From: Streptomyces sp. CG 926 | Lineage (GTDB): Bacteria; Actinomycetota; Actinomycetes; Streptomycetales; Streptomycetaceae | NCBI RefSeq assembly: GCF_003148825.1 | Contig: NZ_QGGZ01000026.1 | Coordinates: 1-44,981 of the forward strand | Direction of reading: 5' to 3' | DNA length: 44,981 nucleotides | In this document: piece by piece, positions 17,375-27,067 of the stretch | Numbering within the stretch: the stretch's first letter is position 1 | Layout: each line of letters begins with the position of its first letter | Notes under the pieces: model-generated | What the model was told of the DNA's origin: nothing | The model's input: only the letters and a program-made list of their open reading frames with translations | Database searches by the model: none | Program-made: the position numbers and the translations under genes

Positions 17375-18169
17375 GTGCCTTCCCCACCCCCACGATCCGC
17401 GTCACCACCGCTCGCGCCGGTGCGGTCCGCCCGCGTGGCCCAGGTGCGGCAGCTGACCCCCCGCAGGCGACGCGTGGTCCTGCGCACCGACACCCCTGAG
17501 GACGTCCGCACCGGCCCGTACGCCGACACCGACGCGTACGTCCGCCTGCTCCTCGCCCCGGGGAGCGTCACCTATCCCGAGCCTTTCGACCTCGACCACG
17601 TCAAAGCGACACTGCCCGGCGAGTCCTGGCCCCGCATGCGTTCCTACACGATCCGCCACAAGAACCCGCGCACCGCCGAGATCACTCTCGACTTCGCCCT
17701 GCACGACCGGGGCGGCCCGGCCACCGGCTGGGTCCGCCGGGTCCGGCCCGGCGACACGGTCTTCTACCTCCAGCCCCGCGGAACCTACCGCCCCGTCGCC
17801 GGCGCGGCCCACCATCTCCTCGTGGGAGACGACACCTCCCTGTCCGCCGTCGCCGCCGCCGCGGAACACCTGCCGCAAGGCGTGGGAGCCACAGTCCTGC
17901 TCGAAGTGGACAGCGCCCACGAGGAGCAGCTGATCGACGCCCCCGAGAGAGCCGACATCATCTGGCTCCACCGAGGCGCCCACCGCGCGGGCACACTCCT
18001 CACCGACGCCGTCCGCCACCTCCACCTGCCCACAGCGGGCCTGCACGCCTTCGTCCACGGCGAGGCCCACGCGGTACGGGAGATACGCGGCCATCTCCTG
18101 CACGACCGCGGTGTTCCCCGCGACCGGATCTCCGCCTCCGGCTACTGGCGCCACACCCCCCACCCTTGA
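17375..18169 (+). CDS. Siderophore-interacting flavoprotein (SIP family reductase)
   Basis: 264 residues from GTG 17375, with ggag 6 bases upstream and 14 bases after the prephenate dehydrogenase stop. It has the FAD-binding motif RSYTIR (89-94), the GDTVFYLQPRGTY region, and a C-terminal SIP domain ending in ASGYWR, diagnostic for the ViuB/SIP family. These enzymes reduce ferric siderophores in the cytoplasm to free iron. The context may mean that the NRPS product binds iron, or simply that a housekeeping gene flanks the cluster. The aspartate-activating module would be compatible with hydroxy-Asp-type iron ligands, but no hydroxylase is seen in the window. Confidence 0.92.
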   Translation: MPSPPPRSASPPLAPVRSARVAQVRQLTPRRRRVVLRTDTPEDVRTGPYADTDAYVRLLLAPGSVTYPEPFDLDHVKATLPGESWPRMRSYTIRHKNPRTAEITLDFALHDRGGPATGWVRRVRPGDTVFYLQPRGTYRPVAGAAHHLLVGDDTSLSAVAAAAEHLPQGVGATVLLEVDSAHEEQLIDAPERADIIWLHRGAHRAGTLLTDAVRHLHLPTAGLHAFVHGEAHAVREIRGHLLHDRGVPRDRISASGYWRHTPHP

Positions 18170-18180
18170 TGCATAGGGTG
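18161..18180. promoter_or_regulatory. Inverted repeat just before the split tap-like gene
   Basis: Arms caccct (18161-18166) and agggtg (18175-18180) flank tgatgcat, five bases before ATG 18186 and overlapping the previous stop codon. It may be an operator for the helix-turn-helix proteins encoded downstream, or a small terminator. The gatgcat core recalls the TGCG/CGCAT half-sites before the second tap-like gene only loosely. Confidence 0.35.
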
Positions 18181-18185
18181 ACGAC

Positions 18186-18457
18186 ATGGAGACCGGACCG
18201 GAAGAGTCACTGCGGCAGACGGTTGCCGCACCCCTGCGCGCGACGGGCGAACCGCAACGCGTCCTCGCCTCCGTTCTCGGACCGACCCAGGCCCAGGTCT
18301 CCCGCCGCCGGAGCGCCGCGACCTCTCGGAGCCTGCACGACGCCGACATCCTGGCCGACCGCCACGGCCTGCCGGCACCGGAGCTCCTCGCCGGCCCCAC
18401 CCGCGCCTGCGAAGCACTCTCCCGCACCCGAAACGCCGGCGAACCGGGAGCGCACCG

Positions 18458-18461
<4 letters not shown>
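18186..18461 (+). CDS. Helix-turn-helix protein, N-terminal piece of a split tap-like gene
   Basis: 91 residues. It aligns along its whole length with the first ~80 residues of the intact tap-like protein at 39856 (shared pattern TVAA, TGE-Q-V-A--LG--QAQVSR, LLAGPT). The AQVSR segment is the recognition helix of an XRE-type helix-turn-helix. Its stop codon overlaps the start of the next gene by four bases (GTGA), suggesting translational coupling, so both pieces may work together as separate subunits of what is one protein elsewhere. Several residues of the helix-turn-helix are changed (TQAQVSRRRSAATS), so it may also be decaying. Confidence 0.7.
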
Positions 18462-19963
<1,502 letters not shown>

Positions 19964-20196
19964 CGAGGAAAGCCCCCGCCGAAACAGAACTGCCGAAACA
20001 GACCCGCCCTACCCCTGCCAGGGAAACCCTGACAACAGACAGACTCCGCTCGAACGCCTCCGTCCCGACCGAAATGTCGACCGAAGAACACGCTTGACAT
20101 CACCCCAGCTGAACTCCCCAAGCAACGCTAAAATCAACAGAGTTGCGCTACCCTGAGGTCAGGAAATGAAACCGGCAAACGGAAGGCCCGCATGAA

Positions 20197-20766
20197 ATGC
20201 CGGAAAAGACACACGATTTCGGCCGCTACGGGGCTCAAGGCATCAAAGGCAGCGCAGCAGTTGCACGGCAACTCGACAACCTCGCCGATCACATTTCCAC
20301 CCCCGTCACCGCACGCCGCGGTCTCCTGGCGCGCCTCAACTACCTGACCAGGTCGAACCGCGCCCGCCAGGCCGCCCGCGCAGCAGGCCTCACCGTCACC
20401 GACCGCACCGTCAAGGCATGGCTCACCGGCAAACGCCGCCCCTCCCGCGCCGGCCTGGAACAGATCGAGACCGCCTACCGCACGGTACGCCGCCAGAACG
20501 TGGCCCGTTACCTGCTGCGCCGGCTGAACGACGGGGGAGGGACCCGGGTGGAGATTCACCCGTTCGACCAGTCCCGAGTCGACGGGCGCTTCCAGCGGGT
20601 ACTGGAGTACCGCAGCCTCAACATCCGTCAATGGGACACCATCATCCGGGCCTGGTCCGCAAAGGACACGGGCGCCCTGGACAACGCATGGGCGGACGCC
20701 ATCGTGGACCTCGGATCGCAATGGGGACAGTACGAATACGTATCCGCCGTAGGGTTTGCCGCATAA
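20197..20766 (+). CDS. tpg: Tpg-like telomere terminal protein (copy 1)
   Basis: 189 residues, close to the ~185 of Streptomyces Tpg. It has an N-terminal region with VTARRGLLARLNYLTRS, a helix-turn-helix (AARAAGLTVTDRTVKAWLTGKRRPS), and a C-terminal domain with VEIHPFDQSRVDGRFQR and IRAWSAKD. It ends GQYEYVSAVGFAA, closely matching the end of the second copy (AYAYVSAVGIGA). Terminal proteins are covalently bound to the 5' ends of linear Streptomyces DNA and prime telomere synthesis. ATG 20197 follows ggaagg (20181-20186). It lies 233 bases after the tap-like gene, unlike copy 2, where the genes overlap. The linking residue cannot be identified from sequence. Confidence 0.8.
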   Translation: MPEKTHDFGRYGAQGIKGSAAVARQLDNLADHISTPVTARRGLLARLNYLTRSNRARQAARAAGLTVTDRTVKAWLTGKRRPSRAGLEQIETAYRTVRRQNVARYLLRRLNDGGGTRVEIHPFDQSRVDGRFQRVLEYRSLNIRQWDTIIRAWSAKDTGALDNAWADAIVDLGSQWGQYEYVSAVGFAA

Positions 20767-21563
20767 GAAGTGACGGGCAATCACATGCGGTGCCCAATTC
20801 CAGATTCAGCACCGCTCAAGCGCCGCCTTCACCGCAGCCGTTGACTTCCACCGGGTCGCGCCCCGTCGCCCTCAGCGACAAGCAGCCGTCCCTGGGCTCC
20901 TGAACGCGGTTCACGGCAAGGCCGCACGGCAGCCCTGCGCGGCGACCACACCACCGTCCGCCGGCTCCTCGCCGGAGGCCGCCGCGTCCTCGACCACGCC
21001 GGTTCGCACGAGCAGACCTCCGACCACGCCGTCCCCTTCTGGCGCGTCAAACGTCTTCACCTCCCTGCTCGCCGCAGCCGCGGAGCCCCCCCCCGCGACC
21101 TTGCCGCGGTTCGCGACGCACCTGGAGATGCGCCGCGGCCTGAGGTCGGCCGGCTCCGGCGGCACGGTGGCCGGCGTCGCCCAAATGGGGCCACAGGCCA
21201 TGCAGGTTGCGACCGCCGGGGCTGCCGGGCATCGAAGCCGCGCCCCGGAGCAGCCCGCCCGGCGAGCAAGGCCGAGACCCCTACTGCTGAACTCGCCGCG
21301 GCGGCGACGTCCGCTCGGCCCGGAGTCCGGGGAGGAGCCGGTCGCGGCCCCGGCACACCTGCGGTGTGCGGGGGCCGCGCCGTGCCTACCCAGCTGGGCA
21401 TCGGTGTTGTCGGGCAGGTGCTCCGTGCTCCGCACTACTCATCCGGCGAGGCGGGTCCCCTCTTGCCGGTACCTGCCGCACTTGGATTGCGTAGGGCCCG
21501 GGTCGGTGCATCGGGAACCGGTACACCCCATCTTGTGCCGGATCGGGCGTTTGCCGTCCGGGC
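20767..21563. other. Gene-free region, possible junction
   Basis: About 800 bases between the tpg-like gene and the regulator. Several open frames cross it on both strands, but none has a ribosome-binding site with believable protein composition. No GCA-loop hairpins like those at the right end are seen, so a relic telomere is not evident. It may contain decayed coding sequence. Confidence 0.4.
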
Positions 21564-22676
21564 TCATAGGCCGTTGACCCGGGCCATCCGCGCGGCGTCC
21601 TGGGGCTGCTGGATCTCAGCTGCGACCGCGCGGGTCCTGCGGGGTACCCGGGATTGCTGCTGCCGGACCTGCGCCATGAGGCGCCTGGTGCGCAGGGCCA
21701 TCTCCAGCTCGAAGCGGGTGCAGGGGTCGCGCAGATCGGGACCGAAGAGCTTTTCCAGCTGCCGCATGCGGTATCGGACGGTCTGGGGATGCACGCTGAG
21801 GGCCTTGGCGGCCTCGGGTGCGCCGCCGCCCTCCAGCCAGGCGAGCAAGGTCTCTTCGAGTCGCTCGCTCTGGCGGGGTGTGAGGTCGGCGAGTGGACGC
21901 AGTCGGCGTGCGGCCAGTGCGTGGGCCAGGTGTTCGTCCTGGAGCAGCATCAGCGCGGAAAGGTGGTCGTCGACGAACACGGCGCGCGCGTCCGGGGCGG
22001 ACGGGGCGGGGATGAGGTTGAGCAGACGCACGGCCCAGCGCTGGGAGGAAGCGGTGTCGCGGGGTGGGACCGGGTGCCCGACGGCGGCGGACCGGCCACG
22101 GAGGGCTTTCGCCAGTTCGGTGCGGGCTTCCGGATCGGGGGTGGGTAGCAGCAGGCAGGGCTGCCCGCAGACCATGCCGGCCAGGGCGCCGTCCATGCGG
22201 GCCGCCAGCTGCTGGGCCTCGCCCGGTGAGGTCAGGGCGACGGCCCGGACGAAGTCCGGTAGCGGCCAGCTGGCTGCTCCGGCCAGTTCTGCCAAGGCTT
22301 GCCCGGACAGGTGGCTGTCGGACGTGAGTGCGGTGAAGAGCTCTCGGCGAGCTCGTTCGGGCCTCGCCTCGGACCTCTGGGAGGGGATCGCGCCGAGGGA
22401 CGGCAACGGCCCGGCGTGCGCGTCCCGTCCTCGGGGGCTTCCCTCGCCCTGCCCGGCAGCCGGGGGTTCATGGTTGCCCAGGGCGGTGAGGAGGGCTGGT
22501 TCCACGTGCTGGTTGACGACTTCGTCGTCGATGTCCGCGACGTGAGCGGAGATACCGGGGATGCTGTCGCGTAGTTCCTTCGCGATCCCCGCAGCCAGCG
22601 CGGGTAGTTCTCTTCGCAGGAGCTGGGGCCATTCGCCGCGCGGTCGGGTCCGGATGTGGTTCAGAAGTTCAGACAT
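21564..22676 (-). CDS. PucR-type transcriptional regulator
   Basis: 370 residues from ATG 22676, with ggagcgagg just upstream. The C-terminal helix-turn-helix of the PucR/CdaR class is clear: LEETLLAWLEGGGAPEAAKALSVHPQTVRYRMRQLEKLFGPDL near residues 275-320. The N-terminal and middle parts are helical with a GGDEF-like degenerate core, as in other family members of this length. Such proteins often sense metabolites and control neighbouring catabolic or transport genes. It is divergent from the decayed HNH gene and the MFS exporter gene, the latter being a possible target. Confidence 0.88.
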   Translation of the reverse strand: MSELLNHIRTRPRGEWPQLLRRELPALAAGIAKELRDSIPGISAHVADIDDEVVNQHVEPALLTALGNHEPPAAGQGEGSPRGRDAHAGPLPSLGAIPSQRSEARPERARRELFTALTSDSHLSGQALAELAGAASWPLPDFVRAVALTSPGEAQQLAARMDGALAGMVCGQPCLLLPTPDPEARTELAKALRGRSAAVGHPVPPRDTASSQRWAVRLLNLIPAPSAPDARAVFVDDHLSALMLLQDEHLAHALAARRLRPLADLTPRQSERLEETLLAWLEGGGAPEAAKALSVHPQTVRYRMRQLEKLFGPDLRDPCTRFELEMALRTRRLMAQVRQQQSRVPRRTRAVAAEIQQPQDAARMARVNGL

Positions 22677-22888
22677 AGTTACCTCGCTCCCATGGTGCGT
22701 GCCCTGTCCCGGCATGGGGAGTTGAGCGCTTCGTACTCCCTTCAGGAGAACGTCCGTTAACCACGGACCCGCGACATTGCCTGACCTTTACCTTCAGGGA
22801 GGTGTGGCGCGGGCAAGGCGTGCAACTGTGTGCCGCCCTGAAGGGCCCTGGCCGACCTCCGATACCTGGGCGCCGGGGCCGACCCCGC

Positions 22889-23363
22889 GACGGGAACGAC
22901 GCTGCGGTGACGCGCCAGGAGGTGCTCCTGGCCGAGGCGGTCGTGCATCCGGAGAGCGGGCCGGGCTGCACCCTGACCGGCGGGACCTGGTGGTCGTACT
23001 ACGACGAGCGGGAGGTCGCGCCGGCCCGTGCGCTGGACATCGACTACATGGTGCCCCTGGCCCGAGGCCTGGGACTCGGGGGCGTCGGCGTGGACGGCGG
23101 CGCGGTGGGAGGCGCACGCGAACGACAGGGCCGGCCCGCCTCGCTGGTGGCGGTGACGGCGCGTTCGAACCGGTCCAAGGCGGACCAGGACCCGGCGGAG
23201 TGGCTTCCCCCCGGCGCCGGACGCGCTGCGCCGGTACGGCGCCGAATGGACCGCGACGAAACTCCGCTGGGGTCTCGCGGTCGACGAGGCGGAGCAGGAC
23301 CGGCTGTGGGACATCGCAGCCGGCTGCGGCGACACCGACGTCGAGTTCACCCCCGTTCCGTAG
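22889..23363 (+). pseudogene. Decayed HNH endonuclease
   Basis: The family pattern of secreted or phage-type HNH proteins can be followed only by changing frames. DGNDAAVTRQEVLLAEAV, GCTLTGGTWWSYYD and DIDYMVPLA lie in one frame. EAWDSGASAWTAARWEAHAND starts in a second frame near 23064. LVAVTARSNRSKADQDPAEW returns to the first, and YGAEWTATKLRWGLAVDEAEQDRLW is in a third frame, ending at the stop codon at 23361. The catalytic DIDHMVPL motif reads DIDYMVPL, so the key histidine is lost as well. The N-terminus is not recognisable. This is a dead gene, as is common in subtelomeric DNA. Confidence 0.8.
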
Positions 23364-23466
23364 ATCTGGCGTAGAGGCAGGGCCGACACCACGTCGAGCT
23401 GTCCGGGCTGCGGGGTGACGTGGCGCGTGTGAACCTGCCTGTGTGGATCTTCGGCAAGGTGGTGCG

Positions 23467-24942
23467 GTGCCCGGTGACGCGGGCCGGCCGGCGTCGGCCG
23501 CTGTACTGATCGCGACCTGCGTCTCGGCGCTTGTGGTCAACGCGAACACGTCGGCGGTGAGCATTCTGCTTCCGGCGATCAGCGCGGATACCGGCATGTC
23601 GTTGGACGCTCTGCAGTGGGCCATCACCGGCTACTCGCTGGTGGGTGCGGCGGTGATCGTCACGTCGGGGGCTCTGGGAGATGTGTTCGGACGGCGGCTG
23701 GTCTTCCTGGGCGGCCTGGCGCTGTTCGTCGCCTCGTGCGCGCTGATCGCACTGTCCGGCGGCGGCGCGGGGGTCATCGCGGGCCGGGCGATCCAGGGCG
23801 CGGCCGGAGCGACGATCCTGGCGTGCGGGATGAGCCTGCTGTCCGTGTCGACCTCGGGGGCAGGACAGGTACGGGCCGTGACCCTGTGGGGTGGCGCGTC
23901 GGCGGTGGGAGCCGCGGCCGGGCCGCTGGTCGGCGGCGTGCTGGTGGACGGCACAGGATGGCAGGGCCTGTTCTGGATCGACGCGGCGATCGCGCTCGCC
24001 TGCGTGCCGGTCACCCTGAGGGGCGTCACCGAGTCCCGCGACCCCGATCGCAGCCGTTCGATCGACTTCGCCGGGACCGTGCTGATCGCCACCGTGCTCG
24101 CCCCGGCGCTCCTCGCGCTCAGCGAGGGCGCGGAATGGGGCTGGACGTCGGCCGCGGTACTGGGATGCTTCGCGCTGGCACTCGTGGCGGGCGTGGCGTT
24201 CGTCGCGGTGGAGCGCCGGGTGGAAGCACCGCTCGTGGATCTGCGGCTGCTGAAGGACCGTGTGCTGATCGGCGCGACCGTCGCGATTCTGCTGAGCGCC
24301 GGCGTGATCAACGGTCTGATGTACCTGGTCAGCCTCTACTTCCAGAACCCCGCCACGCTCGGGCTCACCCCGTTGGAGGCGGGCCTGGCCACGCTGCCCG
24401 CGACGGTGGGCCTGATCATGGTCACCCCGCTCGTGCCCCGGACCGTCCAGCGGCTGGGCATCGGACCGGTGATCGCCCTCGGCTTCGCCGCGGCGACGGG
24501 CGGCTGCGTCCTGCTGGTGTTCGTGCAGGGCGACTGGCGATACGCGGCGTTCGTCCTGCCCCTCGTGCTCCTGGCCGTGGGCCTTGGACTCGTCAACGGT
24601 CCGGCGAGCTCGGCGTCCACCTCTTCGGTGTCCGCAGACGACGTCGGGGCGGCGTCCGGCATCTCGAACATGGCGCGATACATCGGGGCGGCAGCCTTCA
24701 CCGCGGCGGTGGCGACGGTCAACGCGACGGTCGGGCAATCGCGGAGCTCTGCCGGGGACACGGCCGCGGACGCGCTGGCCGCGGGCCTGTCCGGCGCGTG
24801 CCTGCTGCTCGCGATCGCCTCCGGGGCGGGCATGTTGCTGTCCGTCCTGGCCGTGCGCGCCCGCCGTCGCCGGGCCGGCCCCGCAGCCTACGGCGCGGCC
24901 GCGGCCTCGCACGCCCTCACCGTCCCCGCCGACAGCCGGTGA
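23467..24942 (+). CDS. MFS drug exporter, DHA2 (EmrB/QacA) type
   Basis: About 491 residues with roughly 14 hydrophobic segments. Motif A of the family appears as GALGDVFGRRLVFLGG, and motif C-like sequence as GGASAVGAAAGPLVGGVLVDGTGWQGLFWIDAAIAL. These proton antiporters export hydrophobic drugs. GTG 23467 is chosen because aaggtgg lies just before it; an in-frame GTG at 23443 would add eight residues. The C-terminus is basic and Ala-rich. It follows the decayed HNH gene and lies divergent from the PucR-type regulator, so it may be controlled by that protein. Confidence 0.93.
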   Translation: MPGDAGRPASAAVLIATCVSALVVNANTSAVSILLPAISADTGMSLDALQWAITGYSLVGAAVIVTSGALGDVFGRRLVFLGGLALFVASCALIALSGGGAGVIAGRAIQGAAGATILACGMSLLSVSTSGAGQVRAVTLWGGASAVGAAAGPLVGGVLVDGTGWQGLFWIDAAIALACVPVTLRGVTESRDPDRSRSIDFAGTVLIATVLAPALLALSEGAEWGWTSAAVLGCFALALVAGVAFVAVERRVEAPLVDLRLLKDRVLIGATVAILLSAGVINGLMYLVSLYFQNPATLGLTPLEAGLATLPATVGLIMVTPLVPRTVQRLGIGPVIALGFAAATGGCVLLVFVQGDWRYAAFVLPLVLLAVGLGLVNGPASSASTSSVSADDVGAASGISNMARYIGAAAFTAAVATVNATVGQSRSSAGDTAADALAAGLSGACLLLAIASGAGMLLSVLAVRARRRRAGPAAYGAAAASHALTVPADSR

Positions 24943-25013
24943 CCGGCTGCCGCCGTCGGAGGTGCTCCCGCCCGGCCCGGGCGGGGGACAGGAACCGATG
25001 CGCGCCCCGGCAC

Positions 25014-25074
25014 GCACGCACGCACGCTCCTCCCCGGACAGCCAGCACGCACGCACGCTCCTCCCCGGACAGCC
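25014..25074 (+). repeat. Tandem duplication of a 30-base unit
   Basis: Two perfect copies of a 30-base unit (25014-25043 and 25045-25074, containing acgctcctccccggacagcc) are separated by one base. They lie in the short interval between the MFS exporter and the permease genes. This is probably a recent slippage duplication; it lies upstream of the permease and could affect its leader. Confidence 0.85.
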
Positions 25075-25145
25075 GCACCCGGGTCGCCCTCCGCGCGGAG
25101 GCGGGCGAGTCTGACGGGATCGGCCCTGTCGACCCGGAGGCCCCC

Positions 25146-26621
25146 TTGAGCGCTGCGGATACTCCCGTTCCGGACGATCTCCCGAGCCGAGCGACGACGA
25201 CGGCGGCGGCCGCCAGATCCGGCACCCCCACCCTCACGTGGGTGACCCTCGCGATGATGACGACCGCCTCCGTCGCCAGCCTCCGCGCCGCCCCCACCAT
25301 GGCCGTGTACGGCCTGGCCTGCGTGTTCCTCTACATCGTGCCCGCGATCGTGTTCCTCCTGCCGACGTCGCTGGTCTCGGCGGAACTCGCGTCGGGCTGG
25401 TCGGGCGGCGTCTACCGCTGGGTGAGCGAGGGACTGTCGAAGCCTCTCGGATTCCTCGCCGTGTGGTGCCAGTTCGCGATGACGATCTTCTACTACCCCA
25501 GCCTGCTGGCGTTCGTCGCGAGCACGCTCGCGTACGTCATCGACCCGGCCCTGGCCTCCAACGGCGTCTACACGGCCATCGTGATCGTCGTCCTCTACTG
25601 GACGGGCGTCTGGGTGTCCTCCCAGGGCACCAAAGCCCTGTCCGGGCTCGCCTCCTGGGGCCTGATCATCGGCACCCTGATCCCCGGCACGCTGCTGGTG
25701 ATCCTCGGCATCGTCTTCCTCGGCCAGGGCAACCCGTCCGCCGCGCCCATGAGCACCTCGAACATCTTCCCCGTCTGGACCGGCCTGGCCAGCCTGGTGC
25801 TCATCGTCAACAACTTCCTGAGCTACTCGGGCATGGAGATGAACGCCGTCCACGTCTCGTCGCTGAAGGACCCGCCACGCGAATTCCCCAAGACGATGTT
25901 CCTCGCGATGGGAATGGTGCTGCTGATCTTCATCCTGCCCGCCCTCGCCATCAGCTGGGTGGTCCCGGCCGACCAGCTGTCGCTGACCGCAGGCGTCATG
26001 CAGGCCTTCGACGCGTTCTTCTCCTACTTCCACATCGGCTGGCTGACCCCCGTCGCCGCCGTCGCCCTCGTCGCCGCCGCCCTGGGCGGGATGCTCACCT
26101 GGCTGGCCGGCCCCTCCAAGGGCCTGCTGCTCATCTCGCGCCAGGAGGGCTACCTCCCGCCCTTCCTCCAGCAGCTCAACAGCCACGGCGTCCAGCAGAA
26201 CATCCTCGTCACCCAAGGCATCGTCACCACGGCGATCGCGCTGATGTACGCGCTGATCCCCAACGTCTCGAGCGTCTACTGGATCTTCTCGGTGATCACC
26301 ACCCAGGTGTACCTGATCATGTACCTGCTGATGTTCCTGGCGGCCATGCGGCTACGCAGGACCAAGCCCGACCACCCGCGCGGCTACCGCGCCCCGGCCC
26401 TGAACCTGATCTGCGTCGTCGGCTTCCTCGCCTCCGCCGCCGCCATGATCATCGGGTTCGTACCGTCCTCACAGTTCGGCGGCGGCAGCGTCTGGACCTA
26501 CGTCGCCATCGTCGGCGGTGGCCTGCTGCTCCTCGGGGTGGTCATCCCCTGGCTGTGCCTGCGCCTGCGCAAGCCCAGCTGGCGCAATCCGGCCGCGGAG
26601 TCGACGGGAGACGTCGCATGA
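25146..26621 (+). CDS. APC-superfamily permease, glutamate:GABA antiporter-like
   Basis: 491 residues with about 12 membrane segments. The opening TLAMMTTASVASLRAAPTMAVYGL and SLVSAELASGWSGGVYRWVSEGL resemble the glutamate:GABA antiporter (GadC) branch of the amino acid-polyamine transporters. The start is TTG at 25146, preceded by ggagg with a 5-base spacer. The last codon overlaps the next start (ATGA), so it forms a translationally coupled operon with the small membrane protein and the M20 peptidase. A glutamate decarboxylase gene lies 6 kb downstream on the other strand. Import of a dipeptide or amino acid and its hydrolysis is a plausible joint role; the substrate is inferred only. Confidence 0.92.
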   Translation: MSAADTPVPDDLPSRATTTAAAARSGTPTLTWVTLAMMTTASVASLRAAPTMAVYGLACVFLYIVPAIVFLLPTSLVSAELASGWSGGVYRWVSEGLSKPLGFLAVWCQFAMTIFYYPSLLAFVASTLAYVIDPALASNGVYTAIVIVVLYWTGVWVSSQGTKALSGLASWGLIIGTLIPGTLLVILGIVFLGQGNPSAAPMSTSNIFPVWTGLASLVLIVNNFLSYSGMEMNAVHVSSLKDPPREFPKTMFLAMGMVLLIFILPALAISWVVPADQLSLTAGVMQAFDAFFSYFHIGWLTPVAAVALVAAALGGMLTWLAGPSKGLLLISRQEGYLPPFLQQLNSHGVQQNILVTQGIVTTAIALMYALIPNVSSVYWIFSVITTQVYLIMYLLMFLAAMRLRRTKPDHPRGYRAPALNLICVVGFLASAAAMIIGFVPSSQFGGGSVWTYVAIVGGGLLLLGVVIPWLCLRLRKPSWRNPAAESTGDVA

Positions 26622-27067
26622 GCCCCACCGCCTTCGCCTCCCGGCACAAGTGGATCTACATCGGCGCGATCGTCCTGCTCGTCGGCTTCGTCGTGGTCGG
26701 ACTGATCCAGTACAAGGCCGTACGGTCCACCAACCGGTCCCTGGACAAGGCCGACCAGCTCGCGGACGAGCTCGTCGCCGCAGGATTCACCCGACCCGAT
26801 CCCAGCACCCTGGCCCGCGCGCTCGGCCAGGACGGGGGCATCGTCTGCGAGGACCCCGCCTCCGCCCTCAAGACGGCCCTGTGGAAGATCAACATGTCCA
26901 ACGGGGCCACCGGCCCCGGCCAGCGCCCGGTCATCGCCGACCGACAGGCCGTTCAGGCCGAAGCCCTCGTGCTGAAGGTCTACTGCCCCGACACCCTGCA
27001 CCGCATCCAGGACGAACTCGAGGACCTGAAGACCGACCGGACGGTGAGGCGAGGCGACGATGACTGA
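26618..27067 (+). CDS. Small single-span membrane protein in permease-peptidase operon
   Basis: 149 residues with one N-terminal membrane helix (WIYIGAIVLLVGFVVVGLIQY, residues ~11-31). A soluble domain with two cysteines (VCEDP, VYCPD) and an acidic-basic C-terminus (LEDLKTDRTVRRGDDD) follows. The start overlaps the permease stop by four bases, and the end overlaps the peptidase start by eight bases. It is therefore coupled to both and probably an accessory component of the transporter. I do not recognise the family. Confidence 0.85.
   Translation: MSPTAFASRHKWIYIGAIVLLVGFVVVGLIQYKAVRSTNRSLDKADQLADELVAAGFTRPDPSTLARALGQDGGIVCEDPASALKTALWKINMSNGATGPGQRPVIADRQAVQAEALVLKVYCPDTLHRIQDELEDLKTDRTVRRGDDD

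Noticed and set aside
20094..20134. Sigma-70 promoter for tpg copy 1 (ttgaca and taaaat)
   Set aside because: The two boxes are about 29 bases apart, far from the usual 17, so they do not form a normal promoter.
20767..21563. Relic telomere next to the internal tap-tpg pair
   Set aside because: I looked for GCA-loop hairpins like those at the right end and found none.
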